Shown here piece by piece: positions 1 to 7,846 of a stretch of DNA of 64,000 nt (its first letter is position 1; each line of letters opens with the position of its first letter). Below the pieces are notes generated by a model, which did no database searches, was not told the DNA's origin, and was given only the letters and a program-made list of their open reading frames with translations. The position numbers and the translations under genes are program-made. This DNA comes from Falsiroseomonas sp050563545 (GTDB lineage: Bacteria > Pseudomonadota > Alphaproteobacteria > Acetobacterales > Acetobacteraceae): positions 1 through 64,000 of the forward strand of contig NZ_JBNXUM010000035.1 in assembly GCF_050563545.1 (NCBI RefSeq), written 5' to 3'.

Positions 1-11
1 CTAGCGCCTTT

Positions 12-170
12 TCACATCATGCGTGGATAGCCGGAGTGGGCGATGTAGTTGGCGCACTCGGCGGAGGAGAAGCAGCCGAGGCTCTGTCCGATGGCGTCCG
101 AGAGGGTCTCGACGTCGCGCAGTGCTGCGGCGCGGACGAGGCTCTTGAGCTTGGCGAAGACCTCTGGTGA
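12..170 (-). pseudogene. IS630-family transposase, C-terminal fragment
   Basis: Read on the minus strand, the codons from about 170 down to the stop at 12-14 give a tail like the C-terminus of IS630-type DDE transposases: FAKLKSLVRAAALRDVE, then DAIG, then AECANYIAHSGY just before the stop. In intact members this follows the last catalytic region. The frame stays open upstream to 749 but shows no transposase-like residues and runs antisense to an IS66 fragment, so everything except the last 50 or so residues is missing. It is a dead remnant. The family call rests on pattern recognition. Confidence 0.7.
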
Positions 171-243
171 AGTGCCTCTGGTCTGACGTTGTCGGCCTCT
201 GCCTGCTGACCAAGCGCATCGAGCGCCGACCGGCCATTCCATC

Positions 244-578
244 GTGCCCGATGACGTTATGGAACTGCGCAGCGCGCTCGCCGCGGCCGAGGCGCACATC
301 GCCGGCCTCGAGCAGCTCATCCACGACCTGTGGCGAGCGCGCTTCGGGCAGAGCGCCGAGCATGTCGATGCAGCGCAACTCGCGCTGACCCTCGGGGCAG
401 CACCTCCGGCACGCGCACGACGCTGATCCGCACCGCCATCATCAACGGCGTCAACCCGCAGGCTTGGCTGACTGACGTGCTGGAGCGGATGGTCCGCGGC
501 GCGGTCCGATCGACAGAACTCGCCACGCTGCTGCCCTGGACCTGGCAAGCGCCCGGCACCGCAGTCGCCGCAGCATAG
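244..578 (+). pseudogene. IS66-family TnpC transposase, internally deleted and frameshifted
   Basis: Two pieces of an IS66 TnpC lie in different frames. The first (244 to about 405) starts MPDDVMELRSALAAAEAHIA and continues with an ARFGQSAEHVD stretch, the N-terminal coiled region of TnpC. The second (about 410 to the stop at 578) carries LIRTAIINGVNPQAWLTDVL and ends LLPWTWQAP, the C-terminal signature of the family. The DDE catalytic core, normally over 300 residues, is absent. A large internal deletion plus a frame change therefore make this inactive. The 196 bases from 579 to the next gene probably include the element's outer end, but I see no clean terminal repeat there. Confidence 0.72.
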
Positions 579-774
579 ACCTAGAGGTCCGGTACCAGAG
601 ACTCGCCAGGCGCCCCGTGGGGTCAGGACAACGCCTACCGCATCTCCTCGCAGTCGTGAACGAGCGCTGGCGCACTGAAGTGTCGCCCTTCCGCAGCGCC
701 AACGCGGACTTTTCCCGACGGCGTTCCTGTTCGAATGGTTCGGCGGCAATGAACAGCGGTGCTAGCGCATGACG

Positions 775-1170
775 CTACGGCACCGTTGCCACCGTCACTC
801 GACGGAGTGCCGCGAGGAGATCGCGCGCGGCGACAGGTTTGTGCAGAAGAGCAAGGGGCCCATGACCTCCGCTCCAACGCTGCAATGCCTCTGCACCACC
901 AGCGGGCGCCGACCCAGTCACGACGACCACCGGAAGCGCAGGTCGGGTCGAACGCAATGCACGGATAAGCTCCTCACCCCGCATACCCGGCATGTTGAGG
1001 TCGGTGACGAGCAGGTCGAAGTTGCCCCTTAGGCACTGCGCCATGGCGAGGGCGGCGATCCCGTCCCACACGTGGTGGATTTCGTAGCCCTCGGCTTCCA
1101 GCAGATCGGTCAGCGAGACAGCGATCAGTGCCTCGTCCTCAGCGAACAGCACCCGCACTGTCGTGGGCAT
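775..1170 (-). CDS. Single-domain response regulator (CheY-like)
   Basis: A 131-residue receiver domain with no output domain. The acidic pocket is E11-D12, the phospho-acceptor is D57 in the VTDLNMPG motif, the switch residue is T85 and the conserved lysine is K111 in LLHKP. Such proteins relay phosphate or control a partner by binding. The start at 1170 was chosen because the domain begins five residues later and an AGGA lies upstream; an ATG seven codons earlier (1191) is possible. No kinase gene is adjacent, and the gene sits among transposase fragments, so its partner must be elsewhere. An inverted repeat lies about 45 bases upstream of the chosen start. Confidence 0.85.
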   Translation of the reverse strand: MPTTVRVLFAEDEALIAVSLTDLLEAEGYEIHHVWDGIAALAMAQCLRGNFDLLVTDLNMPGMRGEELIRALRSTRPALPVVVVTGSAPAGGAEALQRWSGGHGPLALLHKPVAARDLLAALRRVTVATVP

Positions 1171-1216
1171 GACACCCGGTCCTATGAACATTTCGATCAG
1201 CGATACAATTAGTCCG

Positions 1217-1237
1217 TGTATTCACATAGGAAATACA
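1217..1237. promoter_or_regulatory. Inverted repeat TGTATT-N9-AATACA upstream of the receiver gene
   Basis: A perfect 6-bp inverted repeat with a 9-bp spacer in an AT-richer stretch between the divergent receiver gene (start 1170) and the gene at 1424. The centre-to-centre distance of the arms is 15 bp. It could be an operator. No regulator in the window is linked to it. Confidence 0.35.
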
Positions 1238-1328
1238 ACTTCTCGTGGGGCGGCAGACCCGTGGGGCGGGCGCCTGGCTCGAAAGCACAACGCCCGCTGC
1301 TGCCATCACTAGTTCGTTTCGCCGTTTC

Positions 1329-1349
1329 TAAAGACGTGCTTAGTCTTTA
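1329..1349. promoter_or_regulatory. Inverted repeat TAAAGAC-N7-GTCTTTA upstream of the 1424 gene
   Basis: A perfect 7-bp inverted repeat with a 7-bp spacer, about 75 bases upstream of the small gene at 1424. It lies in an unusually AT-rich island for this genome, so it may mark the promoter or operator of that gene. There is no run of T after it on either strand that would make it a convincing terminator. Confidence 0.35.
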
Positions 1350-1423
1350 CAATGGCGCAAAGAACGTAACGAGCCTGGCTACGGCCTGAATGGCGCACCA
1401 GCCCAGCGCGGAAGGAACCTCAG

Positions 1424-1675
1424 ATGGGAGGGAACCGCGGCACCGGATCTGCTCGTCCGCGGGACGGTCCGGACAAATTCGCCGAGCACCTGTATGTGGT
1501 CTACCGGCACGGGCTGGGCGGCGAGTTGCGCTTCGACGATTTCATCAAGCACCAGCTCGCGAACGATCTCCTCACCGAGTTCGCCAGATCGGATCGAGAG
1601 TGGCGGAAAAGCATTCTCGCCGACGTTGCGCGGCTACTGACAGCAGAAGACTTCGAGACCGATGACGACTGGTAA
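1424..1675 (+). CDS. Hypothetical protein, 83 aa
   Basis: I do not recognise this small protein. It has a basic, flexible N-terminus, a central segment with YVVYRHGLGGELRFDDFIKHQ, and a very acidic tail ending EDFETDDDW. There is no signal peptide or membrane segment. The start is supported by a GGAAGGAA ribosome site a few bases upstream. It lies between the divergent receiver gene and a stretch with an IS-like remnant, so it may be accessory DNA. It could be a real gene or a chance frame; the ribosome site and non-random composition favour a real gene. Confidence 0.45.
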   Translation: MGGNRGTGSARPRDGPDKFAEHLYVVYRHGLGGELRFDDFIKHQLANDLLTEFARSDREWRKSILADVARLLTAEDFETDDDW

Positions 1676-2031
1676 CGTCAGCAACTCGCCACGTTCGCTG
1701 CTGCGTCCGTAGCGCGGCCTGGAGGTCTGCCGAGCACGTGATGCTTCGCCGTGGTCGAACAGGATGCGCGCGCGCTGGTCGGGCGTAGGCCAGAGCCTCC
1801 TGCTCCTCTGTGGATCAGCATGGAACACGGATCCCGCTGAGGGGGTGATCGGCGTCCAAACGGGACCCCTTTGGTGATGGGGTTCACGGTGGTTCCTGGG
1901 ACGACCGGGGCCGAGTTCGGGATGCTAGTGTGAACGGACGAACTCGACGCACGTTGAAGTGGCAGCGCCCGGAAACCCGGCGCACGAATGCGCCGTCCGC
2001 GAACAATGGGCGCGGCACGGGAGAGATTGCG
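1676..2031. other. Intergenic stretch with a possible IS21-type end
   Basis: No convincing gene. Around 1840-1890 the minus strand contains GGGGTCCC then GGACGCCGATC, followed by CCCC. This resembles the repeated non-coding motif often seen at the ends of IS21-family elements. No istA or istB coding remnant is recognisable. The final bases (from about 2018) hold the ribosome site of the DUF2189 gene. Confidence 0.3.
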
Positions 2032-2826
2032 ATGGCCAACAGTCACGCATCCAAGATCCTGATACCCGGCCACGACGAGCCCGCAGTTCGTACCATAGGC
2101 CTCTCAGACCTGCGCGAGGCGCTGCGGCGCGGTTGGGACGACTTCATGGAAACACCGACGCAGCTTGTTTTCCTTGGCGTCATCTATCCCCTCATAGGCC
2201 TTGTCGCGGCGCGCGCCGCAGCGGGCGGATCGCTGCTGCCGCTGTTCTATCCGCTCGTCGCCGGCCTCTCGCTGATGGGCCCCTTCGCCGCGCTCGGCAT
2301 CTACGAGCTGAGCCGCCGGCGCGAAGCCGGGCGCGACGCATCCTGGGTCAATGCCTTCGACGTGCTGCGCTCGCCGGCCATCGGCTCAATCGCGGGGCTC
2401 GGGCTTTTCCTGTGCATCATCTTCGTCGCCTGGCTGTTCGCCGCGCAGCTGGTCTACCGCGCGACGATGGGCGGCCTTCCGGCGCCGACATCGTTGGAGG
2501 CCTTCGCCCGGCAGGTGCTCGGCACTGCCGAAGGCTGGAGGCTGATCGTCATCGGCAACGTGGTCGGCTTCCTGTTCGCGGCGGTGGTGCTCACCCTCAC
2601 GGTGGTGTCTTTCCCGATGCTGCTCGATCGCAATGTAGGGCTGGCCGAGGCGGTGCAGACTTCGGTACGGGCCGTGCAGGCAAACCCTGTCACGATGGCC
2701 GCCTGGGGCCTGATCGTCGCCGGCCTGCTGCTGCTTGGCTGCCTCCCGGCTTTCGTGGGGCTTGCCGTCGTGATGCCGTTGCTCGGCCACGCGACCTGGC
2801 ATCTCTATCGGCGTGTCGTGGCATAG
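2032..2826 (+). CDS. DUF2189 family integral membrane protein
   Basis: A 264-residue polytopic protein with about six hydrophobic segments: near residues 43-60, 66-90, 115-140, 160-195, 220-245 and the C-terminal end. It matches the DUF2189 layout seen in alphaproteobacteria: a short cytoplasmic N-terminus with LREALRRGWDDF, then LMGPFAALGIYELSRRRE after the second helix pair. Family function is unknown; members often lie beside respiratory oxidase genes, as here. An in-frame ATG at 1930 was rejected because residues before MANSHASK are low-complexity and a GAGAG ribosome site sits just before 2032. It converges on the cox operon. Confidence 0.85.
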   Translation: MANSHASKILIPGHDEPAVRTIGLSDLREALRRGWDDFMETPTQLVFLGVIYPLIGLVAARAAAGGSLLPLFYPLVAGLSLMGPFAALGIYELSRRREAGRDASWVNAFDVLRSPAIGSIAGLGLFLCIIFVAWLFAAQLVYRATMGGLPAPTSLEAFARQVLGTAEGWRLIVIGNVVGFLFAAVVLTLTVVSFPMLLDRNVGLAEAVQTSVRAVQANPVTMAAWGLIVAGLLLLGCLPAFVGLAVVMPLLGHATWHLYRRVVA

Positions 2827-2832
2827 CAGCGC

Positions 2833-2844
2833 GGGGGGGGGGGG
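2833..2844. repeat. Homopolymer of 12 G
   Basis: Twelve consecutive G residues begin six bases after the stop of the DUF2189 gene and 35 bases before the stop of the convergent 40-residue gene. It lies outside both coding regions. Length variation or sequencing slippage here would not change a protein. Confidence 0.8.
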
Positions 2845-2878
2845 CCGGCATAACCCGCAACTGATGCCGGGGCCGAGC

Positions 2879-3001
2879 TCACACCGCGCCAAGAAGCCAG
2901 GCAAGCAGCAGCGCGAGCAGGATGCAGGCCACGAGGCCAAGCCCGATGATCGCGCGGTTGCTCAGGCGTGGCGGCGGCGGGGAACCCACGTCACCCGCCA
3001 T
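2879..3001 (-). CDS. 40-residue single-span membrane peptide at the end of the cox operon
   Basis: Read on the minus strand, ATG at 2999-3001 opens a 40-codon frame ending at the TGA at 2879-2881. The product has a proline-rich start (MAGDVGSPPPPRLSNR) and then one membrane helix from about residue 18 to 39, ending LAWLLGAV. Its start lies inside the last codons of the subunit IV gene (11-bp overlap), as expected for translational coupling. It is too short for usual ORF cut-offs. Many heme-copper oxidases carry tiny one-helix accessory subunits, so an assembly or stabilising role is plausible but inferred. I cannot assign it to a named family. Confidence 0.72.
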   Translation of the reverse strand: MAGDVGSPPPPRLSNRAIIGLGLVACILLALLLAWLLGAV

Positions 3002-3341
3002 TCGGCCCAAGGAAGGTCTCGCGCGTGAAGAGCGTGTAGTCGGACTCCAGCACCATGATCAGCGCGAACACCACGACCAGGAGCGGCGGCAGCAGGATGG
3101 CGTAGCCCAGCGCCAGCCTTTCCCAGCGCATGTGCATGAAGACCGCCACGATCAGCCCGGCCTTCAGCATCATGAAGAGCAGGATCAGCGACCAGCGCAG
3201 CAGCCCCTGCAGGTGGAAGTAGTCCACCAGGTAGGAAAAGGTGGAGAGAACGAAGAGCCATCCCCAGACAACCAGATAGAGCCGGATCGGGTGCTGCTGG
3301 CCTTCCTCGGCCGCGGTTGCGTGGGCGGATGCGTGCGCCAT
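2991..3341 (-). CDS. Cytochrome oxidase subunit IV (CyoD/COX4_pro type)
   Basis: A 116-residue protein with three membrane helices (about 22-42, 49-69 and 80-101). It carries the family pattern WGWLFVLSTFSYLVDY in helix 1, FMMLKAGLIVAVFMHMRWE in helix 2, and a hydrophobic third helix. This is the small prokaryotic subunit IV that stabilises the heme-copper oxidase core. Its start is 10 bases after the end of the subunit III gene upstream, and its stop overlaps the start of the 40-residue peptide gene, so it is the fifth cistron of a six-gene operon. Confidence 0.9.
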   Translation of the reverse strand: MAHASAHATAAEEGQQHPIRLYLVVWGWLFVLSTFSYLVDYFHLQGLLRWSLILLFMMLKAGLIVAVFMHMRWERLALGYAILLPPLLVVVFALIMVLESDYTLFTRETFLGPNGG

Positions 3342-3351
3342 CGCGGCCTCC

Positions 3352-4074
3352 TCACCAGAGATAGAACAGGGCGAAGATGAAAACCCAGACGAGGTCCACG
3401 AAGTGCCAGTAGAGGCCGGCGATCTCGACCATCTCGTAGCGGCCTCTGCGGCCGGTCAGGAAGCCTGGCCGCTGATCATCCAGCGCCCCGCGCGCGACCT
3501 TGCGGGCCATGACCAGCAGGATGATCACGCCGATCGTGACATGCGTGCCGTGGAAGCCGGTGATGGTGAAGAACGAAGCGCCAAACTGCGCGGCGCCCCA
3601 CGGATTGCCCCAGGGACGCACGCCTTCGCGGATCAGCTTCGTCCATTCGAAGGCCTGCATGCTGACGAAGGTCGCGCCGAAGATCGCCGTCACCACCAGC
3701 AGCGCCGCCGTCTTCACGCGATCGCGGCGGTAGGCGCAGTTCACCGCCATGGCCATGGTGCCGCTGCTGCTGATCAGCACGAAGGTCATGATCGCGATGA
3801 GGATCAGCGGCAAATGCCTGCCGCCGATCTCGAGGGCGAAGACCTCGCTCGGGTTCGGCCAGGGCACCGTCGTCGAGCTGCGCACCGTCATATAGGACAG
3901 CAGGAAGCAGCTGAAGATGAAGGTGTCGCTGAGCAGGAAGATCCACATCATGACCTTCCCCCAGGACGCCCCCTTGAAGGAGCGCTGGTCGGACGACCAG
4001 TCAGCGACCACGCCGCGCCAGCCCTCCGGACGGACGGTGGTGCTGGCGCTGGCGGTAGCCGGGATGGTGTCCAT
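3352..4074 (-). CDS. Cytochrome c oxidase subunit III (second of two)
   Basis: A 240-residue protein with the heme-copper oxidase subunit III fold. Helices are near residues 33-55, 70-92, 100-120, 145-170, 180-200 and 218-240. Signature residues are GFHGTHVTIG in helix V and YWHFVDLVWVFIFALFYLW at the C-terminus. The start at 4074 (MDTIPATAS) was taken because the preceding in-frame sequence overlaps the previous gene and is not protein-like. It follows the other subunit III gene by 8 bases. The arrangement II-I-III-III-IV recalls coxMNOP of Bradyrhizobium, where CoxP is the last member; that equivalence is from memory. Confidence 0.9.
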   Translation of the reverse strand: MDTIPATASASTTVRPEGWRGVVADWSSDQRSFKGASWGKVMMWIFLLSDTFIFSCFLLSYMTVRSSTTVPWPNPSEVFALEIGGRHLPLILIAIMTFVLISSSGTMAMAVNCAYRRDRVKTAALLVVTAIFGATFVSMQAFEWTKLIREGVRPWGNPWGAAQFGASFFTITGFHGTHVTIGVIILLVMARKVARGALDDQRPGFLTGRRGRYEMVEIAGLYWHFVDLVWVFIFALFYLW

Positions 4075-4082
4075 CCTCTGTC

Positions 4083-4784
4083 CTATCTGAAGGGCGCCGT
4101 GCAGAGCGCGACGAGCCAGTCGAAGGAAGGCGAGAAGGCGAGTGTGGCGAACAGGACGAGCCAGGCGAGCAGCAGGAAGTGCCAGTAGGCCGCGCAGAGC
4201 TCGACGCCGAGCCGCAGCCTTTCCATCCGCGCCCCGCGACGCAGCGTCGCCCCGACACGGCCGAGCGCCACGAGACCGCCCAGCACGTGCAGCCCGTGCA
4301 CGGCGGTGATGAGGTAGAAGAAGGCATCGGCCGGATTGCCAGCGGGCAGATAGCCGGCCTGCGCGAGCTGCCGCCAGGCGAGAAGCTGGCCCGCCACGAA
4401 GACCAGGCCGGCGACGCCGCCGGCGAGCAGGGCGTTCCCGGTGCCCTCGCGGTCGCCGGCTCGCACGGCGCGCACGGCCGCGTGCAGCGCGACGCTCGCC
4501 ACCACCAGCACCGCGGTGTTCGCCCAGAGAAGCAGCGGGCGCGGCGGCGGGCTCCAGTCCGCCATCTCCCGCCGGATCGAGTAGGCGCTGAGAAGCAGCA
4601 CCATCAGCGTCGTCGCCACGGCGATGAAGACGGCGAGCCCGATCTTGGCCGCCGGGATGGGCGGGGTGCGTGCCTCCTCCGCCACGCCGGTCTCGAGCCA
4701 CGGCTTGGTCGCGATGCCCTGGCGCAGCAGCCAGACACCGGCAACCGTCGCCAGCACCGCGATGAGCAGCAGCGTGATGGTCAT
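4083..4784 (-). CDS. Cytochrome c oxidase subunit III-like protein with an extra N-terminal helix
   Basis: A 233-residue membrane protein. The C-terminal part has the subunit III signature (AVHGLHVLGGLVAL and YWHFLLLAWLVLFATLAF), but conservation is weaker than in the neighbouring subunit III. An additional hydrophobic helix at residues 2-20 is followed by a proline-rich loop and a long helix at 50-70. The ATG at 4782-4784 shares bases with the TGA of the subunit I gene (ATGA), giving tight coupling. It is most likely the CoxO-type partner of the next gene, so the oxidase has two subunit III chains. It has no metal-binding role; the family stabilises subunit I. Confidence 0.85.
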   Translation of the reverse strand: MTITLLLIAVLATVAGVWLLRQGIATKPWLETGVAEEARTPPIPAAKIGLAVFIAVATTLMVLLLSAYSIRREMADWSPPPRPLLLWANTAVLVVASVALHAAVRAVRAGDREGTGNALLAGGVAGLVFVAGQLLAWRQLAQAGYLPAGNPADAFFYLITAVHGLHVLGGLVALGRVGATLRRGARMERLRLGVELCAAYWHFLLLAWLVLFATLAFSPSFDWLVALCTAPFR

Positions 4785-6565
4785 GCCGTCGCCTCGCCCT
4801 TGGCGGCGTGCGCCGGTGGCGGCAGTGGCTCGTTCTGCGGAACGAAGTCTTCGGGCGCGCCGGGCACCGCGTAGTCGTAGGCCCAGCGATAGACCACCGG
4901 CAGCTCGCGACCCCAATTGCCGTGGCCTGGCGGCGTCTCGGGCGTCTGCCACTCCAGCGAGGCCGCGCGCCAGGGGTTTGGGCCCGACGGCTTGCCATGC
5001 CGCAGGCTCCAGAAGGCGTTGAACAGGAACAGCATCTGCGCGGCGCCGACGATCAGCGCGACGGTGCTGATGAACATGTTGAGGTCGTGCGCCGACGCGG
5101 GGACGAAGGACGTCTCGCCGATATCATGGTAGCGCCGCGGCACGCCGAGCAGGCCTAGGTAGTGCATCGGGAAGAAGATGAGGTAGGCGCCGAGGAAGGT
5201 GACCCAGAAGTGGATCTTTCCCATGGTCTCGTCGAGCATCCGGCCCGTGACCTTGGGATACCAGTGATAGATCCCGCCATAGACCACCATCACCGGCGCG
5301 ACGCCCATCACCATGTGGAAATGCGCCACAACGAACATCGTGTCGGAGAGCGGTACGTCGACCACGACGTTGCCGAGGAAGAGGCCCGTCAGCCCGCCAT
5401 TGACGAAGGTGACGATGAAGCCGAGGGCGAACAGCATCGGCGTGGTGAGATGGATGTTGCCTCGCCAGAGCGTCAGCAGCCAGTTGTAGACCTTGATCGC
5501 GGTCGGGATGGCGATGATCAGGGTCGTCGTCGCGAAGAAGAACCCGAAATAGGGGTTCATCCCGCTGACATACATGTGGTGCGCCCAGACGACGAAGCTG
5601 AGCGCGCCGATGATGACGATCGCCCAGACCATCATGCGGTAGCCGAAGATGTTGCGCCGTGCATGGACGCTGATCAGGTCGGAGACGATGCCGAAGGCCG
5701 GCAGCGCGACGATGTACACCTCGGGGTGTCCGAAGAACCAGAAGAGGTGCTGGAACAGGATCGGGCTGCCGCCGCGATAGGGAAGCTGCTGACCCATCTC
5801 GATCAGCGTCGGCATGAAGAAGCTGGTGCCGAGCAGGCGGTCGAGCAGCATCATCACGCAGCCGACAAACAGGGCGGGGAAGGCCAGCAGGGCCATTACC
5901 GTCGCGGTGAAGATCCCCCAGACCGTCAGCGGCATGCGCATCAGCGTCATGCCCCGCGTGCGGGCCTGCAGCACGGTGACGACGTAGTTCAGCCCGCCCA
6001 TGGTGAAGCCCGCGATGAACAGGCAGAGCGAGACGAGCATCAGCACGATGCCCCAGTCGTGCCCGGGCGTGCCGGAGGTGATCGCCTGCGGCGGATAGAG
6101 CGTCCACCCTGCGCCGGTTGGTCCGCCCGGGACGAAGAAGCTTGCCACCAGCACGAGGACGGCGAGCAGGTAGACCCAGTAGCTCAGCATGTTGACCCAC
6201 GGGAACACCATGTCCCGCGCGCCCACCATGAGCGGGATCAGGAAGTTGCCGAAGCCGCCGAGGAACAGCGCGGTCAGCAGGTACACCACCATGATCATGC
6301 CGTGCATGGTGATGAACTGGTAATAGGCCTGCTGATCGATGAAATCGAAGGTGCCGGGAAAGCCGAGTTGCAGGCGCATCAACCAGGACAGCACCAGCGC
6401 GACCATGCCGATCGCCAGCGCGGTCAGTGCGTACTGCACGCCGATGACCTTGGCATCCTGGCAGAAGACGTAGCGCGTCAGCCAGGAATGCGCGTGCGGA
6501 AGCTCCATCTCCGGCACTTCGGCAGCCGGGATGGCCCTGTCGGCGCCGTGCGCGATCTCACTCAT
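4781..6565 (-). CDS. ctaD: Cytochrome c oxidase subunit I (A-type heme-copper oxidase)
   Basis: The 594-residue catalytic subunit reduces O2 to water at a heme-CuB centre and pumps protons. All ligands are visible: low-spin heme His88 in ITMHGMIMV; CuB His280 with cross-linked Tyr284 and proton-path Glu282 in FFGHPEVYI; His329-His330 in VWAHHMYVSG; and His415/His417 in VAHFHMVMG for the two hemes. The GHPEV glutamate marks the A type. About twelve helices are predicted. The C-terminal 60 residues are hydrophilic and proline-rich. The stop overlaps the start of the next subunit. The gene lies 57 bases after the subunit II gene. Confidence 0.96.
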   Translation of the reverse strand: MSEIAHGADRAIPAAEVPEMELPHAHSWLTRYVFCQDAKVIGVQYALTALAIGMVALVLSWLMRLQLGFPGTFDFIDQQAYYQFITMHGMIMVVYLLTALFLGGFGNFLIPLMVGARDMVFPWVNMLSYWVYLLAVLVLVASFFVPGGPTGAGWTLYPPQAITSGTPGHDWGIVLMLVSLCLFIAGFTMGGLNYVVTVLQARTRGMTLMRMPLTVWGIFTATVMALLAFPALFVGCVMMLLDRLLGTSFFMPTLIEMGQQLPYRGGSPILFQHLFWFFGHPEVYIVALPAFGIVSDLISVHARRNIFGYRMMVWAIVIIGALSFVVWAHHMYVSGMNPYFGFFFATTTLIIAIPTAIKVYNWLLTLWRGNIHLTTPMLFALGFIVTFVNGGLTGLFLGNVVVDVPLSDTMFVVAHFHMVMGVAPVMVVYGGIYHWYPKVTGRMLDETMGKIHFWVTFLGAYLIFFPMHYLGLLGVPRRYHDIGETSFVPASAHDLNMFISTVALIVGAAQMLFLFNAFWSLRHGKPSGPNPWRAASLEWQTPETPPGHGNWGRELPVVYRWAYDYAVPGAPEDFVPQNEPLPPPAHAAKGEATA

Positions 6566-6622
6566 CGCAGTGCCTTCCTCCCGCCGTGTCGTACGGGGAC
6601 CCGCCCCGCCGCACGGTCCTTC

Positions 6623-7432
6623 TCAGCGGGCCTGCAACTGCGCGTAGCTCCGCTGTCCGCTCAGCCAGGCGTGGTACTCGGCCTCGGTCTGCACCACGAC
6701 GCGCCCGCGCATCACCGCGTGACCCTGGCCGCAGAGCTCGGCGCAGAGCACGTCGAAGGTCCCGGTACGGGTAGGGGTGAACCAGAAATACGTCACGGAG
6801 CCCGGGATCATGTCCATCTTCGCGCGGAACTCCGGCACGTAGAAATCGTGCAGCACGTCGATCGAGCGCAGCAGCACCCTCACCGGCTGCCCGATCGGCA
6901 GGTGCAGGTCGTCGGACTCGACAACGATGTCGTCCTGCCCGGCCGGGTCGCCCGGCACCAGGCCGACGGGGTTGTCGGGTGATATGAGCCGCGCATCCAC
7001 CGCGCCGAGCCGCCCGTCGGGCCCCGGCAGACGGTAGCTCCACCGCCATTGCTGCCCGACGATCTCGACCTCGGTGGCGTTCGCCGGGACGCTGACGAAC
7101 TGGCTCCAGACGAAGAGACCCGGTGCGAGCATCGCGGCGACACCGACCGCGGTCGCCACGGTCAGCCAGAGCTCGAGGCGCTTGTTCTCCGGCTCATAGG
7201 CGGCACGGTGCCCCGGCCTCGCGCGATAGCGGAACACGCACCAGGCCATGAAGAGCACGATGACCGAAAAGACGACGCCCGTGATCCAGAAGGTGATGAT
7301 GATGGTGGCGTCGATGTAGCCCCAGTTCGACGCGATCGGCGTCCACCACCAGGGTGTCAGCAAGTGGAATACCACCGAGCCGACCACGACCAGCGTCAGC
7401 GCAGATGCGACCAGGAGCGCATTCATGCGCAT
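6623..7432 (-). CDS. coxB: Cytochrome c oxidase subunit II with CuA site
   Basis: A 269-residue subunit that takes electrons from cytochrome c. Two membrane helices (about 5-28 and 45-66, with a third hydrophobic stretch at 90-110) precede a periplasmic cupredoxin domain. The aromatic patch GQQWRWSY and the full CuA set H195, C230, E232, C234, H238 and M241 (CAELCGQGHAVM) show a cytochrome c oxidase and not a quinol oxidase. There is no C-terminal heme c domain. Two start codons are close (7432 and 7426); a run of five G lies 2 bases before the first and 8 before the second, so 7426 may be the true start. It is the first gene of the operon. Confidence 0.95.
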   Translation of the reverse strand: MRMNALLVASALTLVVVGSVVFHLLTPWWWTPIASNWGYIDATIIITFWITGVVFSVIVLFMAWCVFRYRARPGHRAAYEPENKRLELWLTVATAVGVAAMLAPGLFVWSQFVSVPANATEVEIVGQQWRWSYRLPGPDGRLGAVDARLISPDNPVGLVPGDPAGQDDIVVESDDLHLPIGQPVRVLLRSIDVLHDFYVPEFRAKMDMIPGSVTYFWFTPTRTGTFDVLCAELCGQGHAVMRGRVVVQTEAEYHAWLSGQRSYAQLQAR

Positions 7433-7846
7433 CGCCCCCGGCCCGCGTCGCTCGACCGGGTGCCGCGAGGTAGGCCCGAAGCTGCTTCGCCCGTCGCCAT
7501 TTCTTCACCTGATCCGCCACGTCATGAAGCGGAAGCTGCAGGCGCGATGTCAGGCCGCCGGCGCGCCAAGTGCCCGGCGCAATCGGCAGCACAATAGAGC
7601 GGCCCGAAGTTATGGCGGCTCACAATACGGCGCGTTCCAGCTGACCCGTGCCATCCGAACCTGCCCACAAGCGGGCCGTTGGACAGGAGCGCCGTACGGA
7701 CCTAGGGCTTTGTCTGCGGCTCTCTGCCATTTCTACCGAGCGCGTCCGTCGTGCCAGAGGTCGGCCAGGGACGGGTTGAGTCCGGGTGCGCTCCCGGGGA
7801 AGGCGCCCCTGGCGCGTACCGGCGCGCGCCGTCGTTGCGATGACGA
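7433..7846. other. Promoter region of the cox operon; otherwise no gene seen
   Basis: About 414 bases between the cox operon start and the end of the TctC gene. On the minus strand, 7440-7530 could encode a fragment containing DVADQVKKWRRAKQLRAYLAA. That resembles the C-terminal helix of some uncharacterised proteins but has no start and runs into the cox gene, so I treat it as a possible remnant. The rest should contain the cox promoter, but no convincing -35/-10 or regulator site was found. Confidence 0.4.

Noticed and set aside
5162..6982. A 606-codon plus-strand frame opposite the cox subunit I and II genes
   Set aside because: It is antisense to genes with complete catalytic motifs and its product is a His/Asp/Glu/Arg-rich string typical of reverse reading of high-GC genes.
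7433..7846. A small gene upstream of the oxidase subunit II gene (MLPIAPGTWRAGG...)
   Set aside because: The frame has no ribosome site and continues deep into the subunit II gene in another frame; only a short helix-like segment looks protein-like.
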